This document shows, one piece after another, positions 1 to 6,760 of a stretch of 18,822 nt of DNA; within the stretch, counting starts at the first letter, position 1, and each line of letters starts with the position of its first letter. Made by a program: the position numbers and the translations under genes. The notes under the pieces are model-generated. The model saw nothing but the letters and a program-made list of their open reading frames with translations, was not told the origin of the DNA and ran no database searches. Source of the stretch: Thiotrichales bacterium (GTDB lineage: Bacteria; Pseudomonadota; Gammaproteobacteria; J044); contig JANTGN010000028.1 of NCBI GenBank assembly GCA_024762895.1, positions 1-18,822 on the forward strand, in the 5' to 3' direction.

Positions 1-1021
1 TGGTCATATGGTAGAGGCCAAAGGCGGTGCCTCGTTGGGAGGCCTGGCTGAAGTCACCGATCAAAGCACGTTCCGCACCTTCGGTCATAGCCAGTGCGGC
101 ACCATAAGCTAGAAACAGCACCCAGGTGAGGATCTCGCCCTGCCCATCGGCGGTAAGCGCCAGCATCAGTAACAAGCCAATTCGAAGACCCCAGCCAACT
201 AACAACACCGGCACCCGCCCAAACCGATCCGACAGCACGCCCGCCGGGCCTGCGACCACGGCCTTGACTGCGCTGGCGCCGGCCCAGATTAGCGGCACCC
301 AGGCGATAGCGAGTCCTCGGTCACTGGCCCACAGAACCAGGAAGGCCTCTGGTGCGCTGGCCAGTGCCAGCCCTCCTGTCGCAATGATTAGCCCGCGGAC
401 CCGGCTATCGAGCATTGACCATCGCAGTGGGGATTTGTCCGGATGTGGAGCCGCGGCCGGGGTTCCGTCCAGCCCCCAGATAAGCAGGGCCAGCACCAGC
501 AGGCCGGGTACCAGAGAGCAGAGAAAGACATGCTGTAAAGACAGGCCCGCACTCAGTAGTCCAAAGGCCATCAATGGGCCGACCATGGCGCCAGCGTTGT
601 CCAGTGCACGATGTAAACCGAAAGAGCGACCGCGCCTGGCCTTGTCGGTGCTGGCCGCGATCAGGGCATCACGCGGCGAGGTTCGGATACCCTTGCCCAC
701 ACGGTCGAGAAAGCGAAATACCAGCACCCACGTCCAACCCAGGGCTACACCGATCAGGGGGCGTGCGAGGTTGGACACACTGTAGCCGCCCAACACCAGT
801 CCCTTGTGGTTCCAGCCCCGGTCGGCCAGACGTCCCGAGATCAGCTTTAACAGGCTGGCGGTGGCCTCGGCAACACCTTCAACCAGGCCGACGACCGCCG
901 GACCTGCACCCAGGGTGGCTGTCAGAAACAGTGGTAGCAGGGGAATGATCATTTCGCTGGCGGCATCGTTCAGGAATGAAACGAAACCAAGCACAACGAC
1001 TGTTCTGGGCAGGTTGAACAT
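1..1021 (-). CDS. MFS transporter, C-terminus outside window
   Basis: Reading leftward from an ATG at 1019-1021 there is an uninterrupted frame of 340 codons to the window edge. The protein is strongly hydrophobic with repeated helices. It has the MFS motif-A-like loop GRLADRGWNHKG at about residues 63-74, between the second and third helix, and a charged stretch RFLDRVGKGIRTSPRDA at about 103-119 that is typical of one bacterial MFS subfamily. It is therefore an inner-membrane secondary transporter of the major facilitator superfamily; the substrate cannot be read from the sequence. Plus-strand frames across the region are shadows. Only a weak GGGA precedes the start. The gene is divergent from the DedA-fusion gene, with 146 bp between the starts. 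Probably about 60 residues are missing beyond base 1. Confidence 0.85.
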   Translation of the reverse strand, partial: MFNLPRTVVVLGFVSFLNDAASEMIIPLLPLFLTATLGAGPAVVGLVEGVAEATASLLKLISGRLADRGWNHKGLVLGGYSVSNLARPLIGVALGWTWVLVFRFLDRVGKGIRTSPRDALIAASTDKARRGRSFGLHRALDNAGAMVGPLMAFGLLSAGLSLQHVFLCSLVPGLLVLALLIWGLDGTPAAAPHPDKSPLRWSMLDSRVRGLIIATGGLALASAPEAFLVLWASDRGLAIAWVPLIWAGASAVKAVVAGPAGVLSDRFGRVPVLLVGWGLRIGLLLMLALTADGQGEILTWVLFLAYGAALAMTEGAERALIGDFSQASQRGTAFGLYHMT

Positions 1022-1096
1022 ATTCCCGCGTATTAGATTTTGATACTTACATTATCTGTCATTGCTCATAGGGAAACCATTACCGTTTGGCAAGTT

Positions 1097-1125
1097 TTGG
1101 GATTAGTAGGGCGTAACGCTATACA
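1097..1125 (+). promoter_or_regulatory. Sigma-70-type promoter for the DedA-fusion gene
   Basis: TTGGGA at 1097-1102 and TATACA at 1120-1125 are separated by 17 bp, the optimal spacing, and the start would fall near 1132, giving a leader of about 36 nt before the ATG at 1168. It lies in the divergent intergenic region and points to the DedA-fusion/dgkA pair. It is a match by eye only. Confidence 0.55.
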
Positions 1126-1153
1126 ATGTTTAAGCTTTGAAGAAAATAAAAGT

Positions 1154-1171
1154 ATGACACCCGTTAGATGA
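1154..1171 (+). other. Five-codon mini-ORF overlapping the next start
   Basis: ATG at 1154 opens five codons (Met-Thr-Pro-Val-Arg) and its TGA stop (1169-1171) overlaps the ATG of the DedA-fusion gene (1168-1170) as ATGA. A purine-rich GAAGAA lies about 10 nt before the mini-ORF, whereas nothing resembling a Shine-Dalgarno precedes 1168. This would permit translational coupling, but such a short frame can occur by chance. Confidence 0.25.
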
Positions 1172-3315
1172 TCGAACAGTTCTTCCAATCGTTATTACCC
1201 AGTATCGAACACCTCCATTCGGTGGCCTATTGGTTGGCCTTTGCGATGGCCTTTGCTGAGACCGCGCTGGTGGTCGGCCTGGTGGTGCCTGGCTCCACAT
1301 TACTTCTCCTTCTGGGCGCTCTGGCGGCCACGGGGCAAATCGATTTTGCCGGGGTGTTCTGGTTTGGTGTCGCTGGTGCTGTACTTGGGGACAACCTTAA
1401 CTACTGGTTGGGTAAGCGTTACGGGCAACGTTGGATCAAGACGGGCGTCTGGATTCTAAAACCCGAGCACTTCGAACAGGCGCACAACTTTTTCGACCGA
1501 AAGGGTGCCAAGAGTGTTTTCCTTGGCCGCTTCATCCCCAGCATCAAGGAAATCGTCCCCTTTGTCGCCGGCTCTGTCGGTATGCATCAGGGAACCTTCC
1601 TGTTCTGGAATCTGCTCGGTGGGATTGGTTGGGGATTGCAGTGGATCGGTGGGGGTTACCTCTTCGGGCAGTCACTGGCCCTGGCGCAGGCCTGGATGTC
1701 GCGCATCGGATTTTTGTTTCTTGCAGTTCTGCTACTGTGGTTGCTGCTTTGGTATCTGAAGCATACCCTGATTCGACAAGGGCCCCAAATCTGGACATTA
1801 CTGAAGTCCCTGTATCGTTCAATTGCCACGGGGCTGTCAGCCAATCCTTATCTGATACAGTTCAAGCAAAGCCATCCCCGTCTGATGGCCTTTGTAACTG
1901 AACGACTCGACCGCAAGCATTTTACGGGACTGCCTCTGACATTGCTGTCGGCATCTCTACTGTATATCGCCTTCCTCTTTGGAGGTATCGTAGAGGACTT
2001 CCTTACAACAGACACAATTGTGACCATCGATAATGCGGTGGCCCAACTTTTAGCTCGTTTTCGCCCAGCTCAGCTGGTTACGATATTTACCTGGATTACT
2101 GCGCTCGGCATAAGCAATGTTCTAGGCCCCCTGATTTTAGTAGCGCTCGCCTCTGCCTGGTTGATCAGGGGGCGATGGCTGGCAATCGCCATGTTGACCA
2201 GCGCAGGAGGAACAGCTGTCTTTACAACCCTGAGCAAGATTGCCTTTCACCGCCCAAGACCTGTCGAAGCCGTTTTGCTAGAGCAGTCCTATTCTTTTCC
2301 CAGTGGACATGCATCAATTGCCGTGGGCTTCTACGGGTTCATCGGTTATATACTTGTGCGGACCGCACCTGATCTCCGTTCGGGCATCAACCGTCTGCTG
2401 CTGATACTGCTGGTGATCCTGGCAATTGGACTGAGCAGGATCATGCTCGGCGTGCACTATATTAGTGATGTCTGGGCAGGCTACCTGATTGGGGCGGGCT
2501 GGCTTGTGATTGGCATCACCATCAGTGAGTGGGCTACGACCACTGGCCTGATTGAATGGCGCTCGAAACAAACACACGGACAAAGGTTGCTGCTGTGGTT
2601 AATGATTGCTGGGGCTGGTGCCTGGTATGTTGCTTATACATATCATTGGAAACCTGCAATTTACATCCCGCCCCCAGCAGTAACCCAGGAGATAGATCAG
2701 CCGCTACCAAAACTGATTGAGCAGAATGGTCTTGTTCATACCGAAACATTATTGGGAGATCAATCTCAACCCTTGTCTGTTGCTTTCATCGCGCCAAATG
2801 ACACCCTGTTGATTCAAGATCTTTTGGCATCCGGGTGGCAGAAAACCGATGCATTGACACCGGGTAACTTAATGAAGATCCTGCAACAAGGCATGGCTTA
2901 CATGAATGCGCCGCTTGCGCCGGTTTTCTGGAATGGCCATATCAATGATCTTGGCCTTGTGCGCGCGGTCAAGGTGAACGGCGAAACGCACATAGATACC
3001 CTTAGAGTTTGGAGGACGCACTGGCGGATAGAAGGAGTGTCAGTATATGTCGGTGTAGTGCGCAGTTATACCGGAATGCACTGGGGGCTGTTGCATCAAA
3101 TAGCACCTGATACGGATGCGGCAGGCCGTCGTCTGCTAAAATCACTTGCATCTACTGGCGTCACCCCAGAAAACTGCCAGGTGAAGATCGGTAACGCAGA
3201 AATCGGTACTTATCTGCTAGGGATGCAATATTTCAGTAGTGGGAAGCTTACACTCGTTGATCTTCGCCAGAAAAACTCATCTGGTCTGTGCGATATACAG
3301 AGGAGATCACAATGA
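1168..3315 (+). CDS. DedA / PAP2 phosphatase / LssY_C fusion membrane protein
   Basis: This 715-residue inner-membrane protein has three parts. Residues 1-200 are a DedA/VTT domain with LGDNLNYWLGKRYG at 73-86 and FLGRFIPSIKEIVPFVAG at 118-135; DedA proteins include C55-P and phospholipid flippases. Residues 255-455 are a PAP2 phosphatase with all three signatures: KX6RP (K357, R364-P365), PSGH (378-381) and SRX5HX3D (S423-R424, H430, D434), so the active site looks intact. Residues 500-705 match LssY-type C-terminal domains found on such fusions; their role is unclear. The likely substrate is a lipid (pyro)phosphate such as undecaprenyl-PP, an inference from family and from the kinase gene that overlaps its stop. 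The start lacks a clear ribosome site and is overlapped by the mini-ORF at 1154. The internal plus and minus frames are shadows. Confidence 0.9.
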   Translation: MIEQFFQSLLPSIEHLHSVAYWLAFAMAFAETALVVGLVVPGSTLLLLLGALAATGQIDFAGVFWFGVAGAVLGDNLNYWLGKRYGQRWIKTGVWILKPEHFEQAHNFFDRKGAKSVFLGRFIPSIKEIVPFVAGSVGMHQGTFLFWNLLGGIGWGLQWIGGGYLFGQSLALAQAWMSRIGFLFLAVLLLWLLLWYLKHTLIRQGPQIWTLLKSLYRSIATGLSANPYLIQFKQSHPRLMAFVTERLDRKHFTGLPLTLLSASLLYIAFLFGGIVEDFLTTDTIVTIDNAVAQLLARFRPAQLVTIFTWITALGISNVLGPLILVALASAWLIRGRWLAIAMLTSAGGTAVFTTLSKIAFHRPRPVEAVLLEQSYSFPSGHASIAVGFYGFIGYILVRTAPDLRSGINRLLLILLVILAIGLSRIMLGVHYISDVWAGYLIGAGWLVIGITISEWATTTGLIEWRSKQTHGQRLLLWLMIAGAGAWYVAYTYHWKPAIYIPPPAVTQEIDQPLPKLIEQNGLVHTETLLGDQSQPLSVAFIAPNDTLLIQDLLASGWQKTDALTPGNLMKILQQGMAYMNAPLAPVFWNGHINDLGLVRAVKVNGETHIDTLRVWRTHWRIEGVSVYVGVVRSYTGMHWGLLHQIAPDTDAAGRRLLKSLASTGVTPENCQVKIGNAEIGTYLLGMQYFSSGKLTLVDLRQKNSSGLCDIQRRSQ

Positions 3316-3668
3316 AGAATCAGGGGATACTTGCGCGCCTAAAAAACGCCTTTACTGGGATCAGGCAGGCCTGGTTAGGTGAGCGCAGCTTTCGCACTCA
3401 GATTGGCCTCGCCTTGGGCACGTTGTTATTTTTTACCTGGTGGGGTTTGCCAGCCTTTTGGTGGGGACTGATCATAATAGTTATTGCTTTGGTTGTGGCA
3501 GCGGAATTGATGAATTCGGGCATTGAGGCGCTGGCGGACCACCTGCACCCGGAACATCACCCGGCTATCGGCAAGGTTAAAAACATGGCTGCCGGTATGG
3601 TGCTGGTTATAGCTTTTGCCGCAGTTGTTGTCGGTGTACTGGCGATATTGGCTAATCCGTTGCATTAA
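3312..3668 (+). CDS. dgkA: DgkA-family lipid kinase (diacylglycerol / undecaprenol kinase)
   Basis: A 118-residue small membrane kinase with three helices. The first helix region has GERSFR (E24), and the signature AELMNSGIEALADHLHPEHH (64-83) carries the glutamates and asparagine of the family active site (E65, N68, E72). The following KVKNMAAG (88-95) aligns with the family K-x-K-D motif, but the usual aspartate is Asn91. The start at 3312 is chosen because AGGAG (3301-3305) sits 6 nt upstream and the ATG overlaps the preceding stop as ATGA; an in-frame ATG at 3288 has no such site. The protein phosphorylates diacylglycerol or undecaprenol in the inner membrane, which fits lipid recycling alongside the upstream PAP2/DedA fusion. 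The Asn substitution makes catalytic competence uncertain. Confidence 0.85.
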   Translation: MKNQGILARLKNAFTGIRQAWLGERSFRTQIGLALGTLLFFTWWGLPAFWWGLIIIVIALVVAAELMNSGIEALADHLHPEHHPAIGKVKNMAAGMVLVIAFAAVVVGVLAILANPLH

Positions 3669-3731
3669 GTTTCAAGGATGTCCTATCTAATATGGGTTAA
3701 TGCTGTCGATCTATATCTGCGATCTGCAGAT

Positions 3732-3760
3732 GGGCCTTGAAGATGGTTGCCTTCAGGGCC
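3732..3760. terminator. Hairpin between convergent dgkA and arfB
   Basis: GGGCCTTGAAG (3732-3742) pairs with CTTCAGGGCC (3751-3760) across an 8-nt loop with one bulged base and one G-U pair. It lies between two convergent genes, where a bidirectional terminator is expected. There is no clear T-tract on either side, so it may act by another route or be incidental. Confidence 0.35.
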
Positions 3761-3761
3761 A

Positions 3762-4172
3762 TTACCTGACCCGGCCGCGCAGGCGTTTAAGTTGTCCTCG
3801 TTGGGTCTTGCTGTCCATGCGTTTTCTCCTGGCCGTTCTTGTCGGCTTGGTTGCCATGCGTTTTTTTCTGGTGACCATCGCATCCATGATGAGTTTCCGC
3901 AGGCGCTCCAGGGCCTCGGTACGGTTTTTTTCCTGACTGCGGTAGGTCTGCGCCTTGATAACGATTACGCCTTGCTTATTGATGCGATGATCAGACAGGG
4001 CTAATAGACGTTGCTTATACACCTCCGGCAGGGATGAGTTGGGGATGTCGAACCGCAGATGCACGGCGCTGGATACCTTGTTGACGTTTTGTCCACCCGC
4101 TCCCTGTGCTCGAATTCCACTGAACTCGAGCTCATGATCGGGTATGTGCACCTGTCCGGATAGCGTTAGCAT
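3762..4172 (-). CDS. arfB: Alternative ribosome-rescue factor ArfB (peptidyl-tRNA hydrolase)
   Basis: A 136-residue homologue of E. coli ArfB/YaeJ. The catalytic GGQ lies at 26-28 within RAQGAGGQNVNKVSSAVHLR, followed by the conserved SLPEVYKQRL and IVIKAQTYRSQEKNR blocks. The basic tail (about residues 101-136, rich in Lys and Arg) is the part that enters the mRNA channel of stalled ribosomes. The protein releases nascent chains from ribosomes stalled without a stop codon. The start at 4172 gives an N-terminus (MLTLSGQVHIPDHELE) that aligns with E. coli; a longer frame back to 4283 runs into the neighbouring gene and is rejected. It lies 22 bp after ppnP and is probably cotranscribed with it. 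Confidence 0.92.
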   Translation of the reverse strand: MLTLSGQVHIPDHELEFSGIRAQGAGGQNVNKVSSAVHLRFDIPNSSLPEVYKQRLLALSDHRINKQGVIVIKAQTYRSQEKNRTEALERLRKLIMDAMVTRKKRMATKPTRTARRKRMDSKTQRGQLKRLRGRVR

Positions 4173-4194
4173 ATTGGGAATAACGAGCCGGTGC

Positions 4195-4476
4195 TTATCC
4201 GTACAGGCAGAGATAGGCAGTATTGACAGTGACATGCACATCAAAGCTGGCATTGGCAGCGACCTCAAATGATTCCCCGGCATGAAGGGTGCGAGGGCTG
4301 GTCTCTCCAGGTAATGTGACGGTCATGGAGCCGCTGACCACGGTCATTGTTTCCTTTTTCCCGGTAGTAAACACATAATCCCCAGGCGCCATGACGCCCA
4401 CCGTAGCCGGCAGGTTCCTGGTCTCAAAGGCCAGGGATTTCACCTTGCCATCAAAATATTCATTGGTCTGAAACAT
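4195..4476 (-). CDS. ppnP: Pyrimidine/purine nucleoside phosphorylase PpnP
   Basis: A 93-residue single-domain cupin of the DUF1255/PpnP family, the usual length (E. coli about 94). The conserved start MFQTNEYFDGKVKSLAFE, the central ATVGVMAPGDYVFTT and EEMTV-like KKETMTVVSGSMTV segments, and the final TAYLCLYG all match the family. It phosphorolyses a broad range of nucleosides to base plus ribose 1-phosphate in the cytoplasm. The start at 4476 is chosen because it matches the family N-terminus; an upstream in-frame ATG at 4551 adds 25 unlike residues. It precedes arfB on the same strand. Confidence 0.9.
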   Translation of the reverse strand: MFQTNEYFDGKVKSLAFETRNLPATVGVMAPGDYVFTTGKKETMTVVSGSMTVTLPGETSPRTLHAGESFEVAANASFDVHVTVNTAYLCLYG

Positions 4477-4732
4477 GGAAACATTACTCTCATTAGAAAT
4501 GGTTGGTGAATGAAGCAATCGCATTCTATCAACTGCTATTGGTCTACACATCGGTAGCGAGCATTCTTTTCATGGGGTGTATAGGAAGTAATTTCCCTGA
4601 AAAAGAGATTATTTGTGGAATTCTTGATGAATTATCGGCAGAATGCGCTACAGTATGTTGTTCAGGCATTGATAAAATGTCTGTATGGTATATGTTTTAT
4701 GTTTAATTTTTTGATTTAGAAGAGAAAATAGT

Positions 4733-4936
4733 ATGGCAACTGGAACAGTTAAATGGTTTAACGAGTCAAAGGGATTTGGTTTCATCGCGCCCTCTGACGG
4801 TAGCGCAGACGTATTCGTTCACTTTTCCGCTATTGTTAGCGATGGGTTCAAGACACTGGCAGAAGGCCAGTCTGTGACCTTTGAAGTTGAAGATGGCCCC
4901 AAAGGTCCTCAGGCGAAGCAGGTGGTTGCCAACTAA
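4733..4936 (+). CDS. CspA-family cold-shock protein
   Basis: A 67-residue OB-fold nucleic-acid chaperone. RNP1 (KGFGFI, 13-18) and RNP2 (VFVHF, 27-31) are intact, together with the opening MATGTVKWFNESKGFGFI and the C-terminal GPQAKQVVAN. It binds single-stranded RNA or DNA and melts secondary structure. The purine run AGAAGAGAAAA ends 4 nt before the ATG. The 256 bp upstream of it (4477-4732), shared with divergent ppnP, is AT-rich with no convincing gene and probably includes a long 5' UTR as in other csp genes; I could not assign a promoter there. A strong terminator follows directly, so this is a single-gene unit. Which csp paralogue it is cannot be decided. Confidence 0.95.
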   Translation: MATGTVKWFNESKGFGFIAPSDGSADVFVHFSAIVSDGFKTLAEGQSVTFEVEDGPKGPQAKQVVAN

Positions 4937-4961
4937 TTTGGCCTTCCGCACTGATTTGTAG

Positions 4962-4992
4962 ACAAACCCCGCTTCGGCGGGGTTTGTTGTTT
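4962..4992 (+). terminator. Intrinsic terminator of the cold-shock gene
   Basis: ACAAACCCCGC (4962-4972), a TTCG tetraloop, and GCGGGGTTTGT (4977-4987) form a perfect 11-bp stem followed by TGTTTC, 25 bp after the cold-shock stop codon. Confidence 0.9.
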
Positions 4993-5092
4993 CTGGGGTG
5001 AGGGTATTCTGCGCCCAGTTCTTATGTTCGTAATGATGGCTAAAAATTTTTCTTTGTTTAGGAACTTCTGATATTGGGTAGAGTCATATTCT

Positions 5093-5205
5093 GTAAGCGT
5101 CATCCCCTGACGCTTCCCGCGACTCCCTGAGCGGGAACCGGCATCCCCAAGCCGGAAACAATTTCCCCGGCATACCCCCCCCGGTAGCCGGGGTTTCTTT
5201 TTTTT
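5093..5205 (+). ncRNA. Candidate small RNA: four tandem hairpins with C-rich loops
   Basis: Four consecutive hairpins are visible by eye. H1: AAGCGTCA/TGACGCTT, 8 bp (5095-5115), loop TCCCC. H2: TTCCCGC/GCGGGAA, 7 bp (5114-5137), loop GACTCCCTGA. H3: CCGGC/GCCGG, 5 bp (5138-5155), loop ATCCCCAA. H4: CCCCGGC/GCCGGGG plus TACC/GGTA (5165-5193), loop of six C, followed by a T-tract. Every loop presents a (U)CCC(C) run, the kind of motif that pairs with Shine-Dalgarno sequences in known C-rich-loop small RNAs. The cold-shock gene already has its own terminator, so the second plus-strand terminator needs a separate transcript. Only a weak TATTCT (5087-5092) is seen as a possible -10. Read on the minus strand the loops carry GGGGA or GGGAG, which would suggest a CsrA/RsmA-binding 3' UTR of engB. 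It could instead be a dispersed palindromic repeat. Confidence 0.5.
5165..5205 (+). terminator. Strong plus-strand terminator converging on engB
   Basis: CCCCGGC (5165-5171) pairs with GCCGGGG (5187-5193) and an inner TACC/GGTA extends the stem past one bulged A. TTTCTTTTTTTT follows at 5194-5205. The T-tract contains the complement of the engB stop codon (5204-5206), so it may also separate the convergent transcripts. Confidence 0.85.
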
Positions 5206-5824
5206 AGCCGGTATTCTTCGATCCCTGATCTACCATTAACCATTGGTCCAGAACGGCATGGGCCTGGTCCAGTCCATCCCGGCGAGGGGCAGAAAAGAGC
5301 TGAACGGTGGCCATGGAGCCCGCTTCCTTAAGGGCCTTTTTCACCTGTTGAAGTGACTTGCTGGCCGCTCCGCGCTTGAGTTTGTCTGCCTTGGTGAGCA
5401 GGATGTGGATGGGTACCTGGCTGGCCTCGCACCACTCAATCATCTGCCAGTCCAGGTCTTTGAGCGGATGGCGAACATCCATGAGCAGGATCACTCCCTT
5501 CAGGGTGCGTCGTTCAGCCAGATAGTACTCGATCAACTGGGTCCACTGGCGCCTCACGGCATCCGGCACCTTGGCAAAGCCGTAACCGGGCAGGTCGACG
5601 AGAAATCCGACCTCATCAATGGCAAAAAAATTAATTAGCTGTGTTCGCCCGGGTGTCTTGCTGGTTCGGGCGAGGCTCTTCTGTTGGCATAAGGCATTGA
5701 GTGCACTGGATTTTCCAGCATTTGATCGGCCGGCAAAGGCTACCTCGGGCAGGGTTTCACCGGGCATATCGGCGGGTCGCTGTGAACTCTGAGTGAAATA
5801 GGCCTTGTGGTAAAGCGGGTTCAT
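5204..5824 (-). CDS. engB: Ribosome-biogenesis GTPase EngB (YihA/YsxC)
   Basis: A 206-residue GTPase of the usual EngB length. G1/P-loop GRSNAGKS is at 32-39, the switch region KTPGRTQLINFF at 56-67, G3 DLPGYGFAKVP at 77-87, G4 TKADK at 144-148 and G5 SAP at 178-180. It acts in large-subunit assembly and is essential in many bacteria. The start at 5824 gives the family N-terminus with about 30 residues before the P-loop; a frame extended to 5968 would cross into the divergent cytochrome gene's leader and is rejected. No good ribosome site is visible (CACACCTC before the ATG). The engB / cytochrome c4 divergence is a neighbourhood known from pseudomonads. Confidence 0.95.
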   Translation of the reverse strand: MNPLYHKAYFTQSSQRPADMPGETLPEVAFAGRSNAGKSSALNALCQQKSLARTSKTPGRTQLINFFAIDEVGFLVDLPGYGFAKVPDAVRRQWTQLIEYYLAERRTLKGVILLMDVRHPLKDLDWQMIEWCEASQVPIHILLTKADKLKRGAASKSLQQVKKALKEAGSMATVQLFSAPRRDGLDQAHAVLDQWLMVDQGSKNTG

Positions 5825-5889
5825 GAGGTGTGGATCCGTGATTTTGACTATTTTGGTCAGGTTTGTTTTATGTGAGCATTTGCTGATTT

Positions 5890-5900
5890 TGGTATATACT
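5890..5900 (+). promoter_or_regulatory. Possible extended -10 promoter for cytochrome c4
   Basis: TGGTATATACT carries an extended -10 type TG followed by TATATA or TATACT and then a GC-rich discriminator, about 100 bp before the cytochrome start. No good -35 lies at the right distance. The assignment is tentative. Confidence 0.35.
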
Positions 5901-6000
5901 GCGCCCGCAGAAGCGCGCCCACAAGGGTAAATCCGCTTAATTCTGGGTACCTTGAAAGGTGGCGCCAATAATTTCCACAGCTTTAGGAGTCATTCGACCC

Positions 6001-6609
6001 ATGAAAAAGAACTTGTTTATTGCATTGGCGAGTTTGTCACTGATCTTTGCTGGTAGCGCAATGGCCGCTGGCGACAAGGCAAAAGGCAAAGAACTTTCCA
6101 CAACCTGTGCCGCCTGTCATGGTGGTGATGGAAACAGCTTCAACCCCGAATGGCCCAAACTGGCAGCCCAGGGTGCCCCTTATCTCGTCAAGCAGCTGGC
6201 TGAATTCAAGGGCGGTGACCGCAAGAATGCGACCATGGCGCCCATGGCGGCCCCTCTGAGTGCCCAGGATATGGAAGACCTCGCTGCCTATTTTAGCAGT
6301 CAGGCCATTAAGCCAGGCACTGCTGATGAAAACCTGGTTGCCCAGGGTGAGGCTATTTTCAAGGGTGGCATCTCTGCCTCTGGCGTGCCTGCCTGTGCTG
6401 CCTGCCATGGCCCAACCGGTGCCGGCAATCCGGCAGCCAAGTTCCCGGCCGTTCACAGTCAGCATGCCAAGTACCTCGAGATTCAGCTGAAGAACTTCCG
6501 TGACGGAAAGCGTGATAACGATGCCGGCCGTATGATGCGTAATGTTGCGGCCAAGATGACTGATGCTGAGATCGCAGCGGTTGCACAGTATATGCAGGGT
6601 CTTCAGTAA
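6001..6609 (+). CDS. Di-haem cytochrome c4
   Basis: A 202-residue protein with a Sec signal peptide (residues 1-22; lysines, hydrophobic core, cleavage after AMA) and two homologous c-type domains. The haem-binding CAACH motifs are at 36-40 and 132-136, each followed by the family GPTG or GGDGNS loop. Candidate Met ligands are M79 or M82 in the first domain and M178 or M179 in the second. It is a periplasmic electron carrier delivering electrons toward terminal oxidases. AGGAG at 5985-5989 lies 11 nt before the ATG at 6001, and the signal peptide fixes this start over the upstream in-frame ATG at 5959. It is followed by its own terminator and then by the genes that would attach its haem. Confidence 0.95.
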   Translation: MKKNLFIALASLSLIFAGSAMAAGDKAKGKELSTTCAACHGGDGNSFNPEWPKLAAQGAPYLVKQLAEFKGGDRKNATMAPMAAPLSAQDMEDLAAYFSSQAIKPGTADENLVAQGEAIFKGGISASGVPACAACHGPTGAGNPAAKFPAVHSQHAKYLEIQLKNFRDGKRDNDAGRMMRNVAAKMTDAEIAAVAQYMQGLQ

Positions 6610-6635
6610 GCATTAGCTTAGGCTCAATAAGCGAA

Positions 6636-6664
6636 AAAGGGTGGCCTCAGGCCACCCTTTTTTT
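6636..6664 (+). terminator. Intrinsic terminator after cytochrome c4
   Basis: AAAGGGTGGCC (6636-6646), a three-base TCA loop and GGCCACCCTTT (6650-6660) form a perfect stem, continuing into TTTT. It separates the abundant cytochrome transcript from the resB operon. Confidence 0.92.
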
Positions 6665-6760
6665 ATTCTTGTCCTGGAATTTTTGTCAGGACCGAGGTTT
6701 AATATTTTTTATTGGGCCGCGCCTGGTTTATGATGCCGCTTTTGTCCGATTAGTGGATTC

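Noticed and set aside
126..1043. Plus-strand frames of 219, 124 and 79 codons
   Set aside because: They lie opposite a continuous MFS transporter frame on the minus strand with clear family motifs; their proteins are Pro/Ser/Arg-rich and resemble nothing.
4503..4706. 67-codon plus-strand frame between ppnP and the cold-shock gene
   Set aside because: No ribosome site, no recognisable domain, AT-rich composition typical of leader DNA; more likely part of the cold-shock 5' UTR.
5095..5193. Hairpin array as a CRISPR
   Set aside because: The stems differ in sequence and length and there are no identical repeats with regular spacers.
6670..6691. GTCCTG...CAGGAC inverted repeat upstream of resB
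   Set aside because: Six-base stem with a 10-base loop just after a strong terminator, with no T-tract; too weak to name as an operator without comparison to relatives.
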